A stretch of 39,223 nt of DNA from Gammaproteobacteria bacterium (GTDB taxonomy: Bacteria > Pseudomonadota > Gammaproteobacteria > JABDBA01). The notes below the pieces were generated by a model that made no database searches, had not been told where the DNA came from, and worked only from the letters and a program-made list of their open reading frames with translations. Location: positions 1 through 39,223 of the forward strand of contig JABDBA010000020.1 in assembly GCA_013288885.1 (NCBI GenBank). Direction: 5' to 3'. Both the position numbers and the translations under genes were made by a program. This document shows positions 1-5,674 of the stretch, in pieces; positions within the stretch are counted from its first letter, which is position 1; every line of letters starts with the position of its first letter.

Positions 1-513
1 ATCTTTTGTTGTGCTTCTAAGCTTATCTTTAATATTGCGAATATAGAATTCTACTGTACGAAAAGAAATATGGAGGTGTCTTGCGATGGTTATAATATTT
101 GTGGCTTTTCCTGTGGGTAAATTCACCTGACAACTTGCTTGTTTTAAGCAGCGCGCAGCCGCTAATATATTTTGATCTAATTGCAGCAACGGTAACGCTA
201 ATGGTTTAACACCTAACTGTTGTGCCGAGATCATCGAAAGATAGTTTTGTTGTGATTGATGATTTTTTATCGCACAAAGCCATTCGGCGGTTTCTTGGTT
301 AAAATTAGGTTTATTAGCTTGTGTATCAGCGGTGGGTGTATATATTCTTGCGGCAAATTGATCAAAATCTTCAATGCTCATTACATCGGCAATTGTTGGG
401 CATTGTTTGACGGTGAAAACATGTAAATCTTCCCACACGGTTCCCTGCGCGTTTGCTACGCCAGTAAAAAATAATACAGTAAAAAGAATTAATCCTCTAG
501 TTAACGTATCCAA
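1..513 (-). CDS. Partial protein with signal-peptide-like N-terminus and LuxR-type HTH
   Basis: The frame is open from the TTG at 513 to the left window edge, so at least 171 residues are present and the C-terminus is missing. I chose the TTG because AGAGGA (523-528) sits 9 nt upstream and a sigma70-like promoter lies at 557-585. An ATG at 381 is in frame but would remove the N-terminal segment. Residues 1-22 read like a Sec signal peptide or membrane anchor (hydrophobic LILFTVLFF, then GVANAQG). The last ~40 visible residues match the LuxR/GerE helix-turn-helix pattern (ARHLHISFRTVEFYIRNIKD), normally a cytoplasmic DNA-binding domain. The middle is unrecognised. A secreted protein with a LuxR HTH is odd: it may be a membrane-anchored regulator, a fusion, or a decayed regulator whose usual LTxRE segment is eroded. 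I am sure of the open frame and the HTH-like motif, and unsure of the function. Confidence 0.6.
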   Translation of the reverse strand, partial: MDTLTRGLILFTVLFFTGVANAQGTVWEDLHVFTVKQCPTIADVMSIEDFDQFAARIYTPTADTQANKPNFNQETAEWLCAIKNHQSQQNYLSMISAQQLGVKPLALPLLQLDQNILAAARCLKQASCQVNLPTGKATNIITIARHLHISFRTVEFYIRNIKDKLRSTTKD

Positions 514-556
514 TTTACGTAGTCCTCTTGTACTTGATCGTTTTTCATACTTGTTT

Positions 557-585
557 AGGATAATCTAAAAATAATGGATTATCAA
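557..585 (-). promoter_or_regulatory. Sigma70-like promoter of the left-edge gene
   Basis: On the minus strand TTGATA (580-585) and TATCCT (557-562) are separated by 17 nt, and the TTG start at 513 is about 35 nt downstream of the expected start of transcription. The -35 box matches five of six consensus bases and the -10 box four of six. The mobile element inserted only 21 nt upstream of it. Confidence 0.45.
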
Positions 586-605
586 GAAATAGAATGCAAA
601 AAGCT

Positions 606-613
606 GGTTGGCA
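606..613. repeat. Left copy of 8-bp target-site duplication
   Basis: GGTTGGCA lies directly outside the left inverted repeat and recurs exactly at 3561-3568 outside the right one. An 8-bp duplication fits IS1-family transposition (typically 8-9 bp) and fixes the element's boundaries. Confidence 0.93.
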
Positions 614-632
614 GGTAGTGTCTCAGTTTGAA
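614..632. repeat. Left terminal inverted repeat of the IS1-family element
   Basis: GGTAGTGTCTCAGTTTGAA is the exact reverse complement of 3542-3560. The transposase stop codon (623-625) lies inside it. Confidence 0.93.
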
Positions 633-1462
633 TCTTTTTCGTCTATAAGTTTAATGACGTCTTTAAAATCCATCAGCTTATCAGTCAATCCCGCTTGCAT
701 AGCCGGTGTAACGCGCAATGTTTTATGTATGCGCATGAAATTATACCAAACAAAATACAAAGCTAAAGCGTGATTGTGATTTTCAAGCTTTTTTGAGAAT
801 GCATTGGTTAAGCGCGTAAACCGACGCATTGACATACGCATGGTTAGATTCTGGCGTTCAATAAAGCTTGTGGAAATATGGGTATTGTCCGGTGTGCCGC
901 TAATCGTTTCTTTTCTTATACCGACGCATTCAGAAGGGCTATAACGCTTTTCGCCTTCGATGGTAGCCCCGTAGAGTTTGACGAGTATCGCATAATCTAT
1001 CTTTCCACCAAAAGCGCTTTCCACTGGTTCCAAATAACATTTGAGGCCGTCCGTAGTGAGCTGCACACGATTTACAAGCCGTTTTTCTAAGTCGCCTATA
1101 AACTCTTTGGCGGTTTCTCCATCACGATTACCCACCAACCAAGAAACAATCAATTTTGAATCAGCATCAATGGCCGTCCATGTCCAAACATCACCAAAGC
1201 CCAAAACGCCTTTTTTATGGTCAGGTACGTTTTTGTCTTTGGAATGGCAAAATGACCATATCTCATCGCATTGAACGCGTTTAGAGGTAACATTTTGAAT
1301 GGCTTTATTATGGAACTCGGTACAAACGTTGCCAGCATCGACTAGCAATTTAGTCACTGTATTGATCGAAACGCCCACCACTCGCGAGATAGAGCGCATA
1401 GACGATCCCTCGCAGAGCATATTGAGGATTTGGGTACGTTTTTCTAAAGTTAATTTGTTCAT
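623..1462 (-). CDS. IS1-family DDE transposase
   Basis: A 279-residue single-frame transposase that cuts and joins the ends of the surrounding element. Residues about 10-45 form a helix-turn-helix (MRSISRVVGVSINTVTKLL). The catalytic triad is visible as Asp66 in QCDEIWSFC, Asp138 in LTTDGLKCY and Glu202 in SFIERQN, followed by the usual YNFMRIHKTLR segment. The length and unbroken frame suggest an active enzyme and match ISMhu11-type relatives rather than the frameshifted InsA/InsB pair of classical IS1. The promoter at 1470-1497 would start transcription almost at the ATG, so the message may be nearly leaderless; AAGGAG at 1482-1487 is too far upstream to be an ordinary ribosome-binding site. 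Confidence 0.92.
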   Translation of the reverse strand: MNKLTLEKRTQILNMLCEGSSMRSISRVVGVSINTVTKLLVDAGNVCTEFHNKAIQNVTSKRVQCDEIWSFCHSKDKNVPDHKKGVLGFGDVWTWTAIDADSKLIVSWLVGNRDGETAKEFIGDLEKRLVNRVQLTTDGLKCYLEPVESAFGGKIDYAILVKLYGATIEGEKRYSPSECVGIRKETISGTPDNTHISTSFIERQNLTMRMSMRRFTRLTNAFSKKLENHNHALALYFVWYNFMRIHKTLRVTPAMQAGLTDKLMDFKDVIKLIDEKDSN

Positions 1463-1469
1463 AGCTGCT

Positions 1470-1497
1470 ATTATATTGAACTCCTTTTAAATAGCAA
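1470..1497 (-). promoter_or_regulatory. Promoter of the transposase gene
   Basis: On the minus strand TTGCTA (1492-1497) is followed after 16 nt by a perfect TATAAT (1470-1475). The ATG at 1462 begins about 7 nt past the -10 box, implying a leaderless or near-leaderless transcript. Confidence 0.55.
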
Positions 1498-1690
1498 GCA
1501 TTATTTTCAGTTTACTTTTTCGTGCAAGTTGCAAGGTACGTTTTTGCGGATTGACTATATAGTCAGTGGTCAGTAAGATGACGTATATTCATCTCTCAGA
1601 GATGATTATTTTTTCATTTAAGATTTTGTTAAGCTTTATGCTTTATACTGAACGGAAAACAGTCATCTTTACTAATATACGGCAAATACC

Positions 1691-1954
1691 ATGAAACAAA
1701 ATTTCAAAGAACAGTTTTTAAGCCTCAGAAAAATCATTGAAACAAACGTTTCTACACTCCAGGAATTAATAAAACAATCTGAAAATTTATCATCCCTCAT
1801 TCAGCAACTAAAACCAGAACATGAATCAACTCTTAAAGCTCAGCTTGGAGATTCCAGAGAAAAAATTAACGCCTCAATTAGATCTTTGGCTACTCAAACA
1901 CAAGACTTATTTAAGGTATATGAAAACCTAGTTGACGAAGTATTTGGGAAATAA
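1691..1954 (+). CDS. Small coiled-coil protein, passenger gene
   Basis: An 87-residue charged protein without cysteines, signal peptide or membrane segment. Heptad-like spacing (LRKIIETNVSTLQELIKQSE, later REKINASIRSLATQ) predicts one or two coiled-coil helices. The stop is only 2 nt before the next start (TAA-CA-ATG), so both genes should be made from one transcript and may act together, for example as a cytosolic partner of the membrane protein that follows. I do not recognise the family. No strong ribosome-binding site is visible before the ATG. TATACT at 1644-1649 could be a -10 box, but no convincing -35 goes with it. Cargo of the IS1-family element. Confidence 0.7.
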   Translation: MKQNFKEQFLSLRKIIETNVSTLQELIKQSENLSSLIQQLKPEHESTLKAQLGDSREKINASIRSLATQTQDLFKVYENLVDEVFGK

Positions 1955-1956
1955 CA

Positions 1957-2310
1957 ATGGCAGAATTTAACAGGGAAGATGAATTTAGAATAATAAATAG
2001 TGAACTAATTAAGATACAAAAAGATCTTAAAGAATCACCTCCCGAAAGCTGGAACAAAGAAAAACATGATGGGGAATCAAGACTTGCAATAACAAGGCTT
2101 TTTTTAAAATGGTTTTTTTTCTTAATAATTTGGGCGTTTGTTTTTGCTGCCACCTATAATTTTTTAGTAGCCTATATAAACCATCGAATACCAGGAGCAG
2201 CACTTCCTTATGTTGAAATATTAAATGCCGTATCCTTGATTACAACCACACTAAGTAGCGGCGTAGGTTTCGTTATAGGTTACTATTTTAAGAACAAAGA
2301 AGAAAATTAA
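1957..2310 (+). CDS. Small two-helix membrane protein, passenger gene
   Basis: 117 residues: a charged N-terminal half (about residues 1-45), then two hydrophobic segments (around 48-73, LFLKWFFFLIIWAFVF, and 88-110, EILNAVSLITTTLSSGVGFV), ending in a short basic/acidic tail (FKNKEEN). The start is 2 nt after the preceding stop, with GGGAA upstream in the end of the previous gene. A cytosolic coiled-coil protein paired with a small two-helix membrane protein recalls small membrane-acting modules (holin-like proteins, toxins, abortive-infection effectors), but no diagnostic motif is visible, so the function is unknown. Confidence 0.7.
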   Translation: MAEFNREDEFRIINSELIKIQKDLKESPPESWNKEKHDGESRLAITRLFLKWFFFLIIWAFVFAATYNFLVAYINHRIPGAALPYVEILNAVSLITTTLSSGVGFVIGYYFKNKEEN

Positions 2311-2390
2311 TTAATCTTCTCCGCCACCTGCTCCCTCCTCTCCAAATTCTGCTCATACGTTTTTACTAACTTTGAATCGTGAATAATCAC
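2307..2390 (-). pseudogene. Possible C-terminal scrap of a PLD/Nuc-family nuclease
   Basis: A 27-codon open stretch from GTG at 2390 to TAA at 2307-2309 reads IIHDSKLVKTYEQNLERREQ in its main part. The pattern (I)IHDxxLxxxYxxNxERR resembles the extreme C-terminus of phospholipase D-type endonucleases. Nothing upstream in this frame continues it (TGA precedes), so it would be a remnant left when passenger genes were exchanged. It overlaps the stop of the 117-aa membrane protein gene. The match is from memory of the family and could be chance. Confidence 0.22.
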
Positions 2391-2429
2391 TCAATGTAGT
2401 TTATGAAACACAATATATAGTGTTTCCCG

Positions 2430-2459
2430 TTGCAAAATACCAATAGCTGTAGGTATAAT
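2430..2459 (+). promoter_or_regulatory. Promoter directly ahead of a terminator
   Basis: TTGCAA (2430-2435), 18 nt, then a perfect TATAAT (2454-2459). Transcription would start near 2466 and meet the terminator at 2478-2511 at once, giving either a ~45-nt RNA or an attenuated leader for the gene at 2632. Confidence 0.5.
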
Positions 2460-2477
2460 GGAAGTTGTTAAAACAAC

Positions 2478-2511
2478 AAAAAAGCCGATGGTTATCAGCC
2501 TCGGCTTTTTT
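2478..2511. terminator. Bidirectional Rho-independent terminator
   Basis: AAAAAAGCCGA (2478-2488) pairs exactly with TCGGCTTTTTT (2501-2511) across a 12-nt loop, with U-runs in both directions. It can end the passenger operon at 1691-2310. It also lies just after a plus-strand promoter, so it may act as an attenuator. A second small hairpin, GTTGTT-AA-AACAAC at 2464-2477, abuts it. Confidence 0.82.
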
Positions 2512-2631
2512 GCTCCGCTAACGCTTCTGAGGTCACCAGCGGAAAGAATCATGATTCGGATGGATACTAGTCGTTTTTGTTTCATTTGTCAAGGTGGCCT
2601 CATAAATTTAATGTTAATGAGGAGAAAGCTT

Positions 2632-2982
2632 ATGCCTTCAACTGGCCTACATGGCGAATACGTCTTAAATGAAAATAGTATTAACAATAATGTAACTCGC
2701 ATTTCCCCTGGTGCGTATGCGCTTGGGAGGATTGAGGGTAACACTTTTTATATTGCCTACGTGGGTCGTTCGGATAGTGATATTAAAAGTCGTTTAAAAG
2801 ATCATATTGGAAATTATTCATATTTTAAATATGATTATTTTTCTACTGCAAAATTAGCGTTTGATAAAGAATGTGAGTTATATCATGATTTTGGATCTTC
2901 CGTGTCTCTCGACAATAAGATACATCCTGATCGACCTAAAAATAGTAATTGGGAATGTCCGCGATGTACTATTTTTGATTGA
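2632..2982 (+). CDS. GIY-YIG-like nuclease-fold protein, passenger gene
   Basis: I start this 116-residue protein at the ATG at 2632 because GAGGAG (2619-2624) lies 7 nt upstream; the frame is open further up but crosses a terminator. GAY (27-29) and YVG (43-45) fit the two strands that name the GIY-YIG fold. Arg54 in SRLKDH and Glu80 in KECELYH fit its catalytic Arg and Glu. The end has HPDRP (98-102) and WECPRC (107-112), a tail I associate with small stand-alone members. GIY-YIG proteins cleave one DNA strand, but with a GAY variant and no known relatives activity is not assured. It ends 6 nt from the convergent gene's stop, with a terminator inside that gene. It may help the element spread or protect it; this is inference. 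Confidence 0.62.
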   Translation: MPSTGLHGEYVLNENSINNNVTRISPGAYALGRIEGNTFYIAYVGRSDSDIKSRLKDHIGNYSYFKYDYFSTAKLAFDKECELYHDFGSSVSLDNKIHPDRPKNSNWECPRCTIFD

Positions 2983-2988
2983 TAGTGA

Positions 2989-3231
2989 TTAATGGTTAGA
3001 TATACTTGCGCCAGTAATAAGTGCAAGTATATCTTTTATTGCCATAAAATATCCATAATTCCAGTAAGCTTGTTCCTTGCTTCCGTGATCTAAATGGCGT
3101 TGCTCTTTAATTGCATATGTGGCGTTTTCTGATAACCAACTTAGTAAATTGGCTTCCCTATTTTTAAGTACCTCTACCACATTAGTTTCCACAGAATATT
3201 TTTTAATATTACTATTTTGAGATAAATTCAT
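2989..3231 (-). CDS. Small conserved-type protein, second gene of passenger operon
   Basis: 80 residues, soluble, no signal peptide. The segment with WLSENATYAIKEQRHLD followed by AYWNYGYFMAIKDILAL looks like a conserved all-helical domain I associate with short proteobacterial hypothetical proteins, function unknown. AAGGAGG (3235-3241 on the minus strand) gives an excellent ribosome-binding site and overlaps the TAA of the preceding gene, so the two are translated from one message. The 3' end contains the terminator stem that serves the opposite gene, so coding and termination constraints are superimposed there. Confidence 0.7.
   Translation of the reverse strand: MNLSQNSNIKKYSVETNVVEVLKNREANLLSWLSENATYAIKEQRHLDHGSKEQAYWNYGYFMAIKDILALITGASISNH
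2998..3037 (+). terminator. Terminator of the GIY-YIG-like gene
   Basis: AGATATACTTGC (2998-3009) pairs perfectly with GCAAGTATATCT (3023-3034) around a 13-nt loop, followed by TTTT. The stem is AT-rich, so strength is moderate. It lies within the 3' coding end of the opposite-strand gene. Confidence 0.5.
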
Positions 3232-3241
3232 ATAATCCTCC

Positions 3242-3466
3242 TTAACTATTTTTCCATCTGCTTCTAGCTGCCTTCTGCGCTATATTCTTGCGCTCTTTTC
3301 CTGTTAGTTTCTCGCTCCTGGCCTTAGCTCCTGCATGTCCGCTTCTGACTCTGCCGGATTTAGGCTTGAGTTTTTCCTCAATCTCGCCGGTAGCTATCTT
3401 GCCTACCATTATAGCACATCCTATCACATCGGACGGCCTGGTTTCACCTCTATGACCTCTTGGCAT
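3242..3466 (-). CDS. Small basic protein, first gene of passenger operon
   Basis: 74 residues, strongly basic. The N-terminal part MPRGHRGETRPSDVIGCAIM, then VGKIATGEIEE, then a Lys/Arg/Ala-rich tail (SGRVRSGHAGAKARSEKL, KAARSRW) suggest a small nucleic-acid-binding protein. I recall similar RGETRPxDVIG...ATGEIEE proteins as conserved hypotheticals beside partners like the next gene, but cannot verify this. A perfect extended -10 (TGCTATAAT, 3500-3508) lies upstream. With the 80-aa partner it could form a maintenance or regulatory pair; no toxin-antitoxin signature is visible. Confidence 0.7.
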   Translation of the reverse strand: MPRGHRGETRPSDVIGCAIMVGKIATGEIEEKLKPKSGRVRSGHAGAKARSEKLTGKERKNIAQKAARSRWKNS

Positions 3467-3499
3467 ATGCTTATAACCATAAATTAGTTCATTAGTGGT

Positions 3500-3508
3500 A
3501 TTATAGCA
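3500..3508 (-). promoter_or_regulatory. Extended -10 promoter of the two-gene passenger operon
   Basis: TGCTATAAT on the minus strand is a perfect extended -10 element, 33 nt upstream of the ATG at 3466. No good -35 box is seen, which extended -10 promoters do not need. Confidence 0.45.
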
Positions 3509-3541
3509 TAGTATTGATGCCTAACTACTTGGGTATTTATT

Positions 3542-3560
3542 TTCAAACTGAGACACTACC
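3542..3560. repeat. Right terminal inverted repeat of the IS1-family element
   Basis: TTCAAACTGAGACACTACC is the exact reverse complement of 614-632 and is followed at once by the second target-duplication copy. Confidence 0.93.
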
Positions 3561-3568
3561 GGTTGGCA
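3561..3568. repeat. Right copy of 8-bp target-site duplication
   Basis: GGTTGGCA, identical to 606-613. Before insertion this was a single site between the left-edge gene and the outer-membrane protein gene. Confidence 0.93.
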
Positions 3569-3643
3569 CTCTCGCCTTAAAATTTGACGCCCCTATGTTA
3601 TTATACTACCCTCTTGCAAATTATCACCTCATGGAGAAAAGCA

Positions 3644-4423
3644 ATGGTATGCAACACATTTAAAAAGGTCTTATCAGTTACGTCGTTCTTTAGCATCATC
3701 CTCTTCACCTTTGTTAGCACCGCTGCCCGCGCAGATTTTGGTCCTGCTCCAGACGCATGGCACTTTATGGTCGCCCCTTATGGCTGGCTTGCTTCCGTCG
3801 ATGGCACTGTCAATATCAATGGCACTAATCACGATTTTAATATTCCGTTCCGTGATATTTTGCAAGATCTCGATGGTGGTGCTGAAATGCATATGGAAGG
3901 TGGTTATGGCCCCTGGAGTTTAATGATTGACCCCACCTATCTCAAATTAACAAAACATTTGAATGTGGGCCCAGTCAAAGCAACAATTACTTCACAAATA
4001 TTGTTGACCGACATGGGTGTATTTTATCAAGTGGCATCGATCAATATGCCCAAAGATCAATCTATATCATTTGAAGTATTAGGTGGTGGCCGTTATTTAG
4101 ATATTGCCAATAGTTTAAATATTAGCGCGCTGAATTTTTCTACTTCAAACCGATCGCAATTTTTCGCGCCGATTGTCGGCGGCCGCATTAAATATGATCT
4201 CACACGCAGAGCTGAATTTTGGTTACGCGGTGATGTCGGTGGGTTTGGTGTTGATCATGTCACTAATACACTCAGTGGAACACTGGGTTTTGGTTATGCT
4301 GTCAGTAAACACGTTGACCTCGGCGTTGCTTATCGTGCATTAAAAATTGATATCACTCAAACCAATTCCTCCATGAATACTTGGATCTACGGGCCAATGA
4401 TCGGCATTAGTTTCCATGGGTAA
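3644..4423 (+). CDS. Outer-membrane beta-barrel protein
   Basis: The ATG at 3644 is preferred: GGAG lies 7 nt upstream and a signal peptide starts right there (FKKVLSVTSFFSIILFTF, cleavage likely after AARA at about residue 30). The mature ~229 residues show alternating hydrophobic/polar strands rich in Gly and aromatics. They open with WHFMVAPYGWLASVDGTVNI, typical of small outer-membrane barrels with a W.F...PY.W.A...G start, and close with YGPMIGISFHG. Such proteins act as small porins or structural barrels; no ligand can be named. The mobile element lies 76 nt upstream of the ATG, so its right end may affect expression. The gene ends 3 nt from the convergent hydrolase gene. Confidence 0.8.
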   Translation: MVCNTFKKVLSVTSFFSIILFTFVSTAARADFGPAPDAWHFMVAPYGWLASVDGTVNINGTNHDFNIPFRDILQDLDGGAEMHMEGGYGPWSLMIDPTYLKLTKHLNVGPVKATITSQILLTDMGVFYQVASINMPKDQSISFEVLGGGRYLDIANSLNISALNFSTSNRSQFFAPIVGGRIKYDLTRRAEFWLRGDVGGFGVDHVTNTLSGTLGFGYAVSKHVDLGVAYRALKIDITQTNSSMNTWIYGPMIGISFHG

Positions 4424-4426
4424 TTT

Positions 4427-5674
4427 TCATGAATCAAACTTACCCGTGGGGTAAACATTGCGTGGGTTCCAGAACATATAACCGCTCGCACCGGCATCAT
4501 TAGCTGCTTTGATCTGAATGCGCATTCTATCTTCACTAAAATCACCGCCTTTAAACGCGTAATCATGAAACGCTTGTAACCACGGGCGGAAATGTAATGC
4601 AGATACTTTGGTGCGCGCTATTGCGCGTTGCAAAGTTAAGTTTACCGTTTCGTAAGGCGCTTGCACGGGGTTAGGATGCTTAGGAATACCCAACTGAAAA
4701 CCGGATGGATACAACATCGGCGAAACGATATCAACCGCATTGACGAGTTGATTAATATCTTGGCCAATATCGGTATCGTTAGAGTTCCATGGCACATAAC
4801 CAAAAATATCAGCCGAAACCATCACATTATAAGGCGCTAATGCTTTGTGTGCTGCGGTTAAAAAACCTGTGATCGCTTGTGTACGCGAAGCTTGATTGGT
4901 CGCTTGCGAAAATTCCACCCCACGCGTATCAGGAAAACGCACATAATCGAATTGTACTTCATCAAAACCCATTTCAGCAGCAGCTTTGGCAATCGCAATA
5001 TTATAATCCCAAGCTTGTTGTTGAAAAGGATCAATCCAGCGCAAGTTTTCTCGATCATGAAATATTGCGCCATCTTTTTTCACTGCCCATTCTGGTTTTG
5101 CTTGTGCTAACAGATCATCTTTAAACACGACAATACGTGCGATGAGATAAAGATGTTTTTGTTTTAGTGCTGCCATCAGTGCCGGTGCATCTTTAATGAG
5201 AATGGTTTTCTGCGCACCAATTTGATCGGCTAACGGAATATTCACTTTAAACGGAATGAAACCACGATCGCCTTTCATATCAATAACTAAAGCATTAAAA
5301 TTATTATCGTCTACCGCTTGTAACACTTTATTCCTAATACCGTGATCAGCCAGACCATAGCCAGTGAGGTAAAGCGCTTTCACTTTGAAAGGTGTCATCG
5401 GAATATCGGAATGATCGACAAGGCTTGCACTAGCCACTTCTTGCCGCTGATAACCCGGCGTGTGCACTTTTATCGTGTCTCCTGTTCCATTCAGATGAAA
5501 TGTGCCATTCGAACGCGCAGTGACAACTTCATCGCCTAAAACGACTATCGCGCCTGCGATAGGTGCTTTGGTTTGCGCGTCGATGATTCTGCCATCATAA
5601 GCTTGTGCATTCAGTGCGAACAACACACTGCTGATGAAAGTGAAAATTAAAAATGATAGACGAAACTTTCTCAT
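4427..5674 (-). CDS. Secreted glycoside-hydrolase-like TIM-barrel protein (DUF4015 type)
   Basis: 415 residues: signal peptide (about 1-25, ending NAQA), a carboxypeptidase-regulatory-like beta sandwich (about 26-95, YDGRIIDAQTKAPIAGA...), then a (beta/alpha)8 barrel (about 98-410). Barrel hallmarks are NALVIDMKGDRG (127-138), GFDEVQFDYVRFP (236-248) with the probable catalytic Asp243, SADIFGY (287-293) and VSPMLYPSGF (317-326). These match the putative glycosyl hydrolase family DUF4015, related in fold to the PgaB C-terminal hydrolase. The start overlaps the stop of the deacetylase gene by 4 nt (ATGA), so the two are translationally coupled and probably act on one envelope or extracellular polysaccharide. 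The sugar is not known. Confidence 0.87.
   Translation of the reverse strand: MRKFRLSFLIFTFISSVLFALNAQAYDGRIIDAQTKAPIAGAIVVLGDEVVTARSNGTFHLNGTGDTIKVHTPGYQRQEVASASLVDHSDIPMTPFKVKALYLTGYGLADHGIRNKVLQAVDDNNFNALVIDMKGDRGFIPFKVNIPLADQIGAQKTILIKDAPALMAALKQKHLYLIARIVVFKDDLLAQAKPEWAVKKDGAIFHDRENLRWIDPFQQQAWDYNIAIAKAAAEMGFDEVQFDYVRFPDTRGVEFSQATNQASRTQAITGFLTAAHKALAPYNVMVSADIFGYVPWNSNDTDIGQDINQLVNAVDIVSPMLYPSGFQLGIPKHPNPVQAPYETVNLTLQRAIARTKVSALHFRPWLQAFHDYAFKGGDFSEDRMRIQIKAANDAGASGYMFWNPRNVYPTGKFDS

Larger units (their letters stand above)
2311..2631. other. Non-coding block inside the mobile element
   Basis: This 321-nt stretch between two passenger transcription units has no convincing gene. It holds the possible nuclease scrap (to 2390), a promoter (2430-2459), a strong bidirectional hairpin terminator (2478-2511) and several small dyads such as GAATCATGATTC near 2548-2559. 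An open frame runs through it from 2458 into the GIY-YIG-like gene, but the terminator in it and the excellent ribosome-binding site at 2619-2624 argue that translation begins only at 2632. Confidence 0.6.
614..3560. mobile_element. IS1-family (ISMhu11-like) element with five passenger genes
   Basis: The element is 2,947 bp long, bounded by perfect 19-bp inverted repeats and an 8-bp target duplication. The transposase gene fills only the left third. The rest carries a two-gene membrane/coiled-coil operon, a GIY-YIG-like gene and a two-gene operon of small conserved-looking proteins. No second copy of the terminal repeat lies near the transposase start, so this is one transposing unit rather than a short IS beside unrelated DNA. 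IS1-family members of the ISMhu11 group are known to reach several kb by carrying passengers ('transporter IS'); the assignment here rests on the transposase, the repeat and the duplication, not on a database match. It sits in the shared upstream region of the left-edge gene and the outer-membrane protein gene. Confidence 0.9.

Noticed and set aside
878..1490. Plus- and minus-strand frames overlapping the transposase
   Set aside because: The transposase frame shows the complete DDE triad over its full length; the others are shadows with no recognisable features.
2458..2631. Upstream extension of the GIY-YIG-like gene to an ATG at 2458
   Set aside because: It would translate through a strong terminator hairpin and begins within the -10 box region. 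The ATG at 2632 has a near-perfect Shine-Dalgarno site and the domain starts there.
3569..3643. TTGACG (3584-3589) with TATACT (3602-3607) as promoter of the outer-membrane protein gene
   Set aside because: The spacing is only 12 nt, too short for sigma70; the real promoter is not clear.
4858..5124. Several short frames on both strands within the hydrolase gene
   Set aside because: The hydrolase frame has signal peptide, catalytic motif and translational coupling; the others have none of these.
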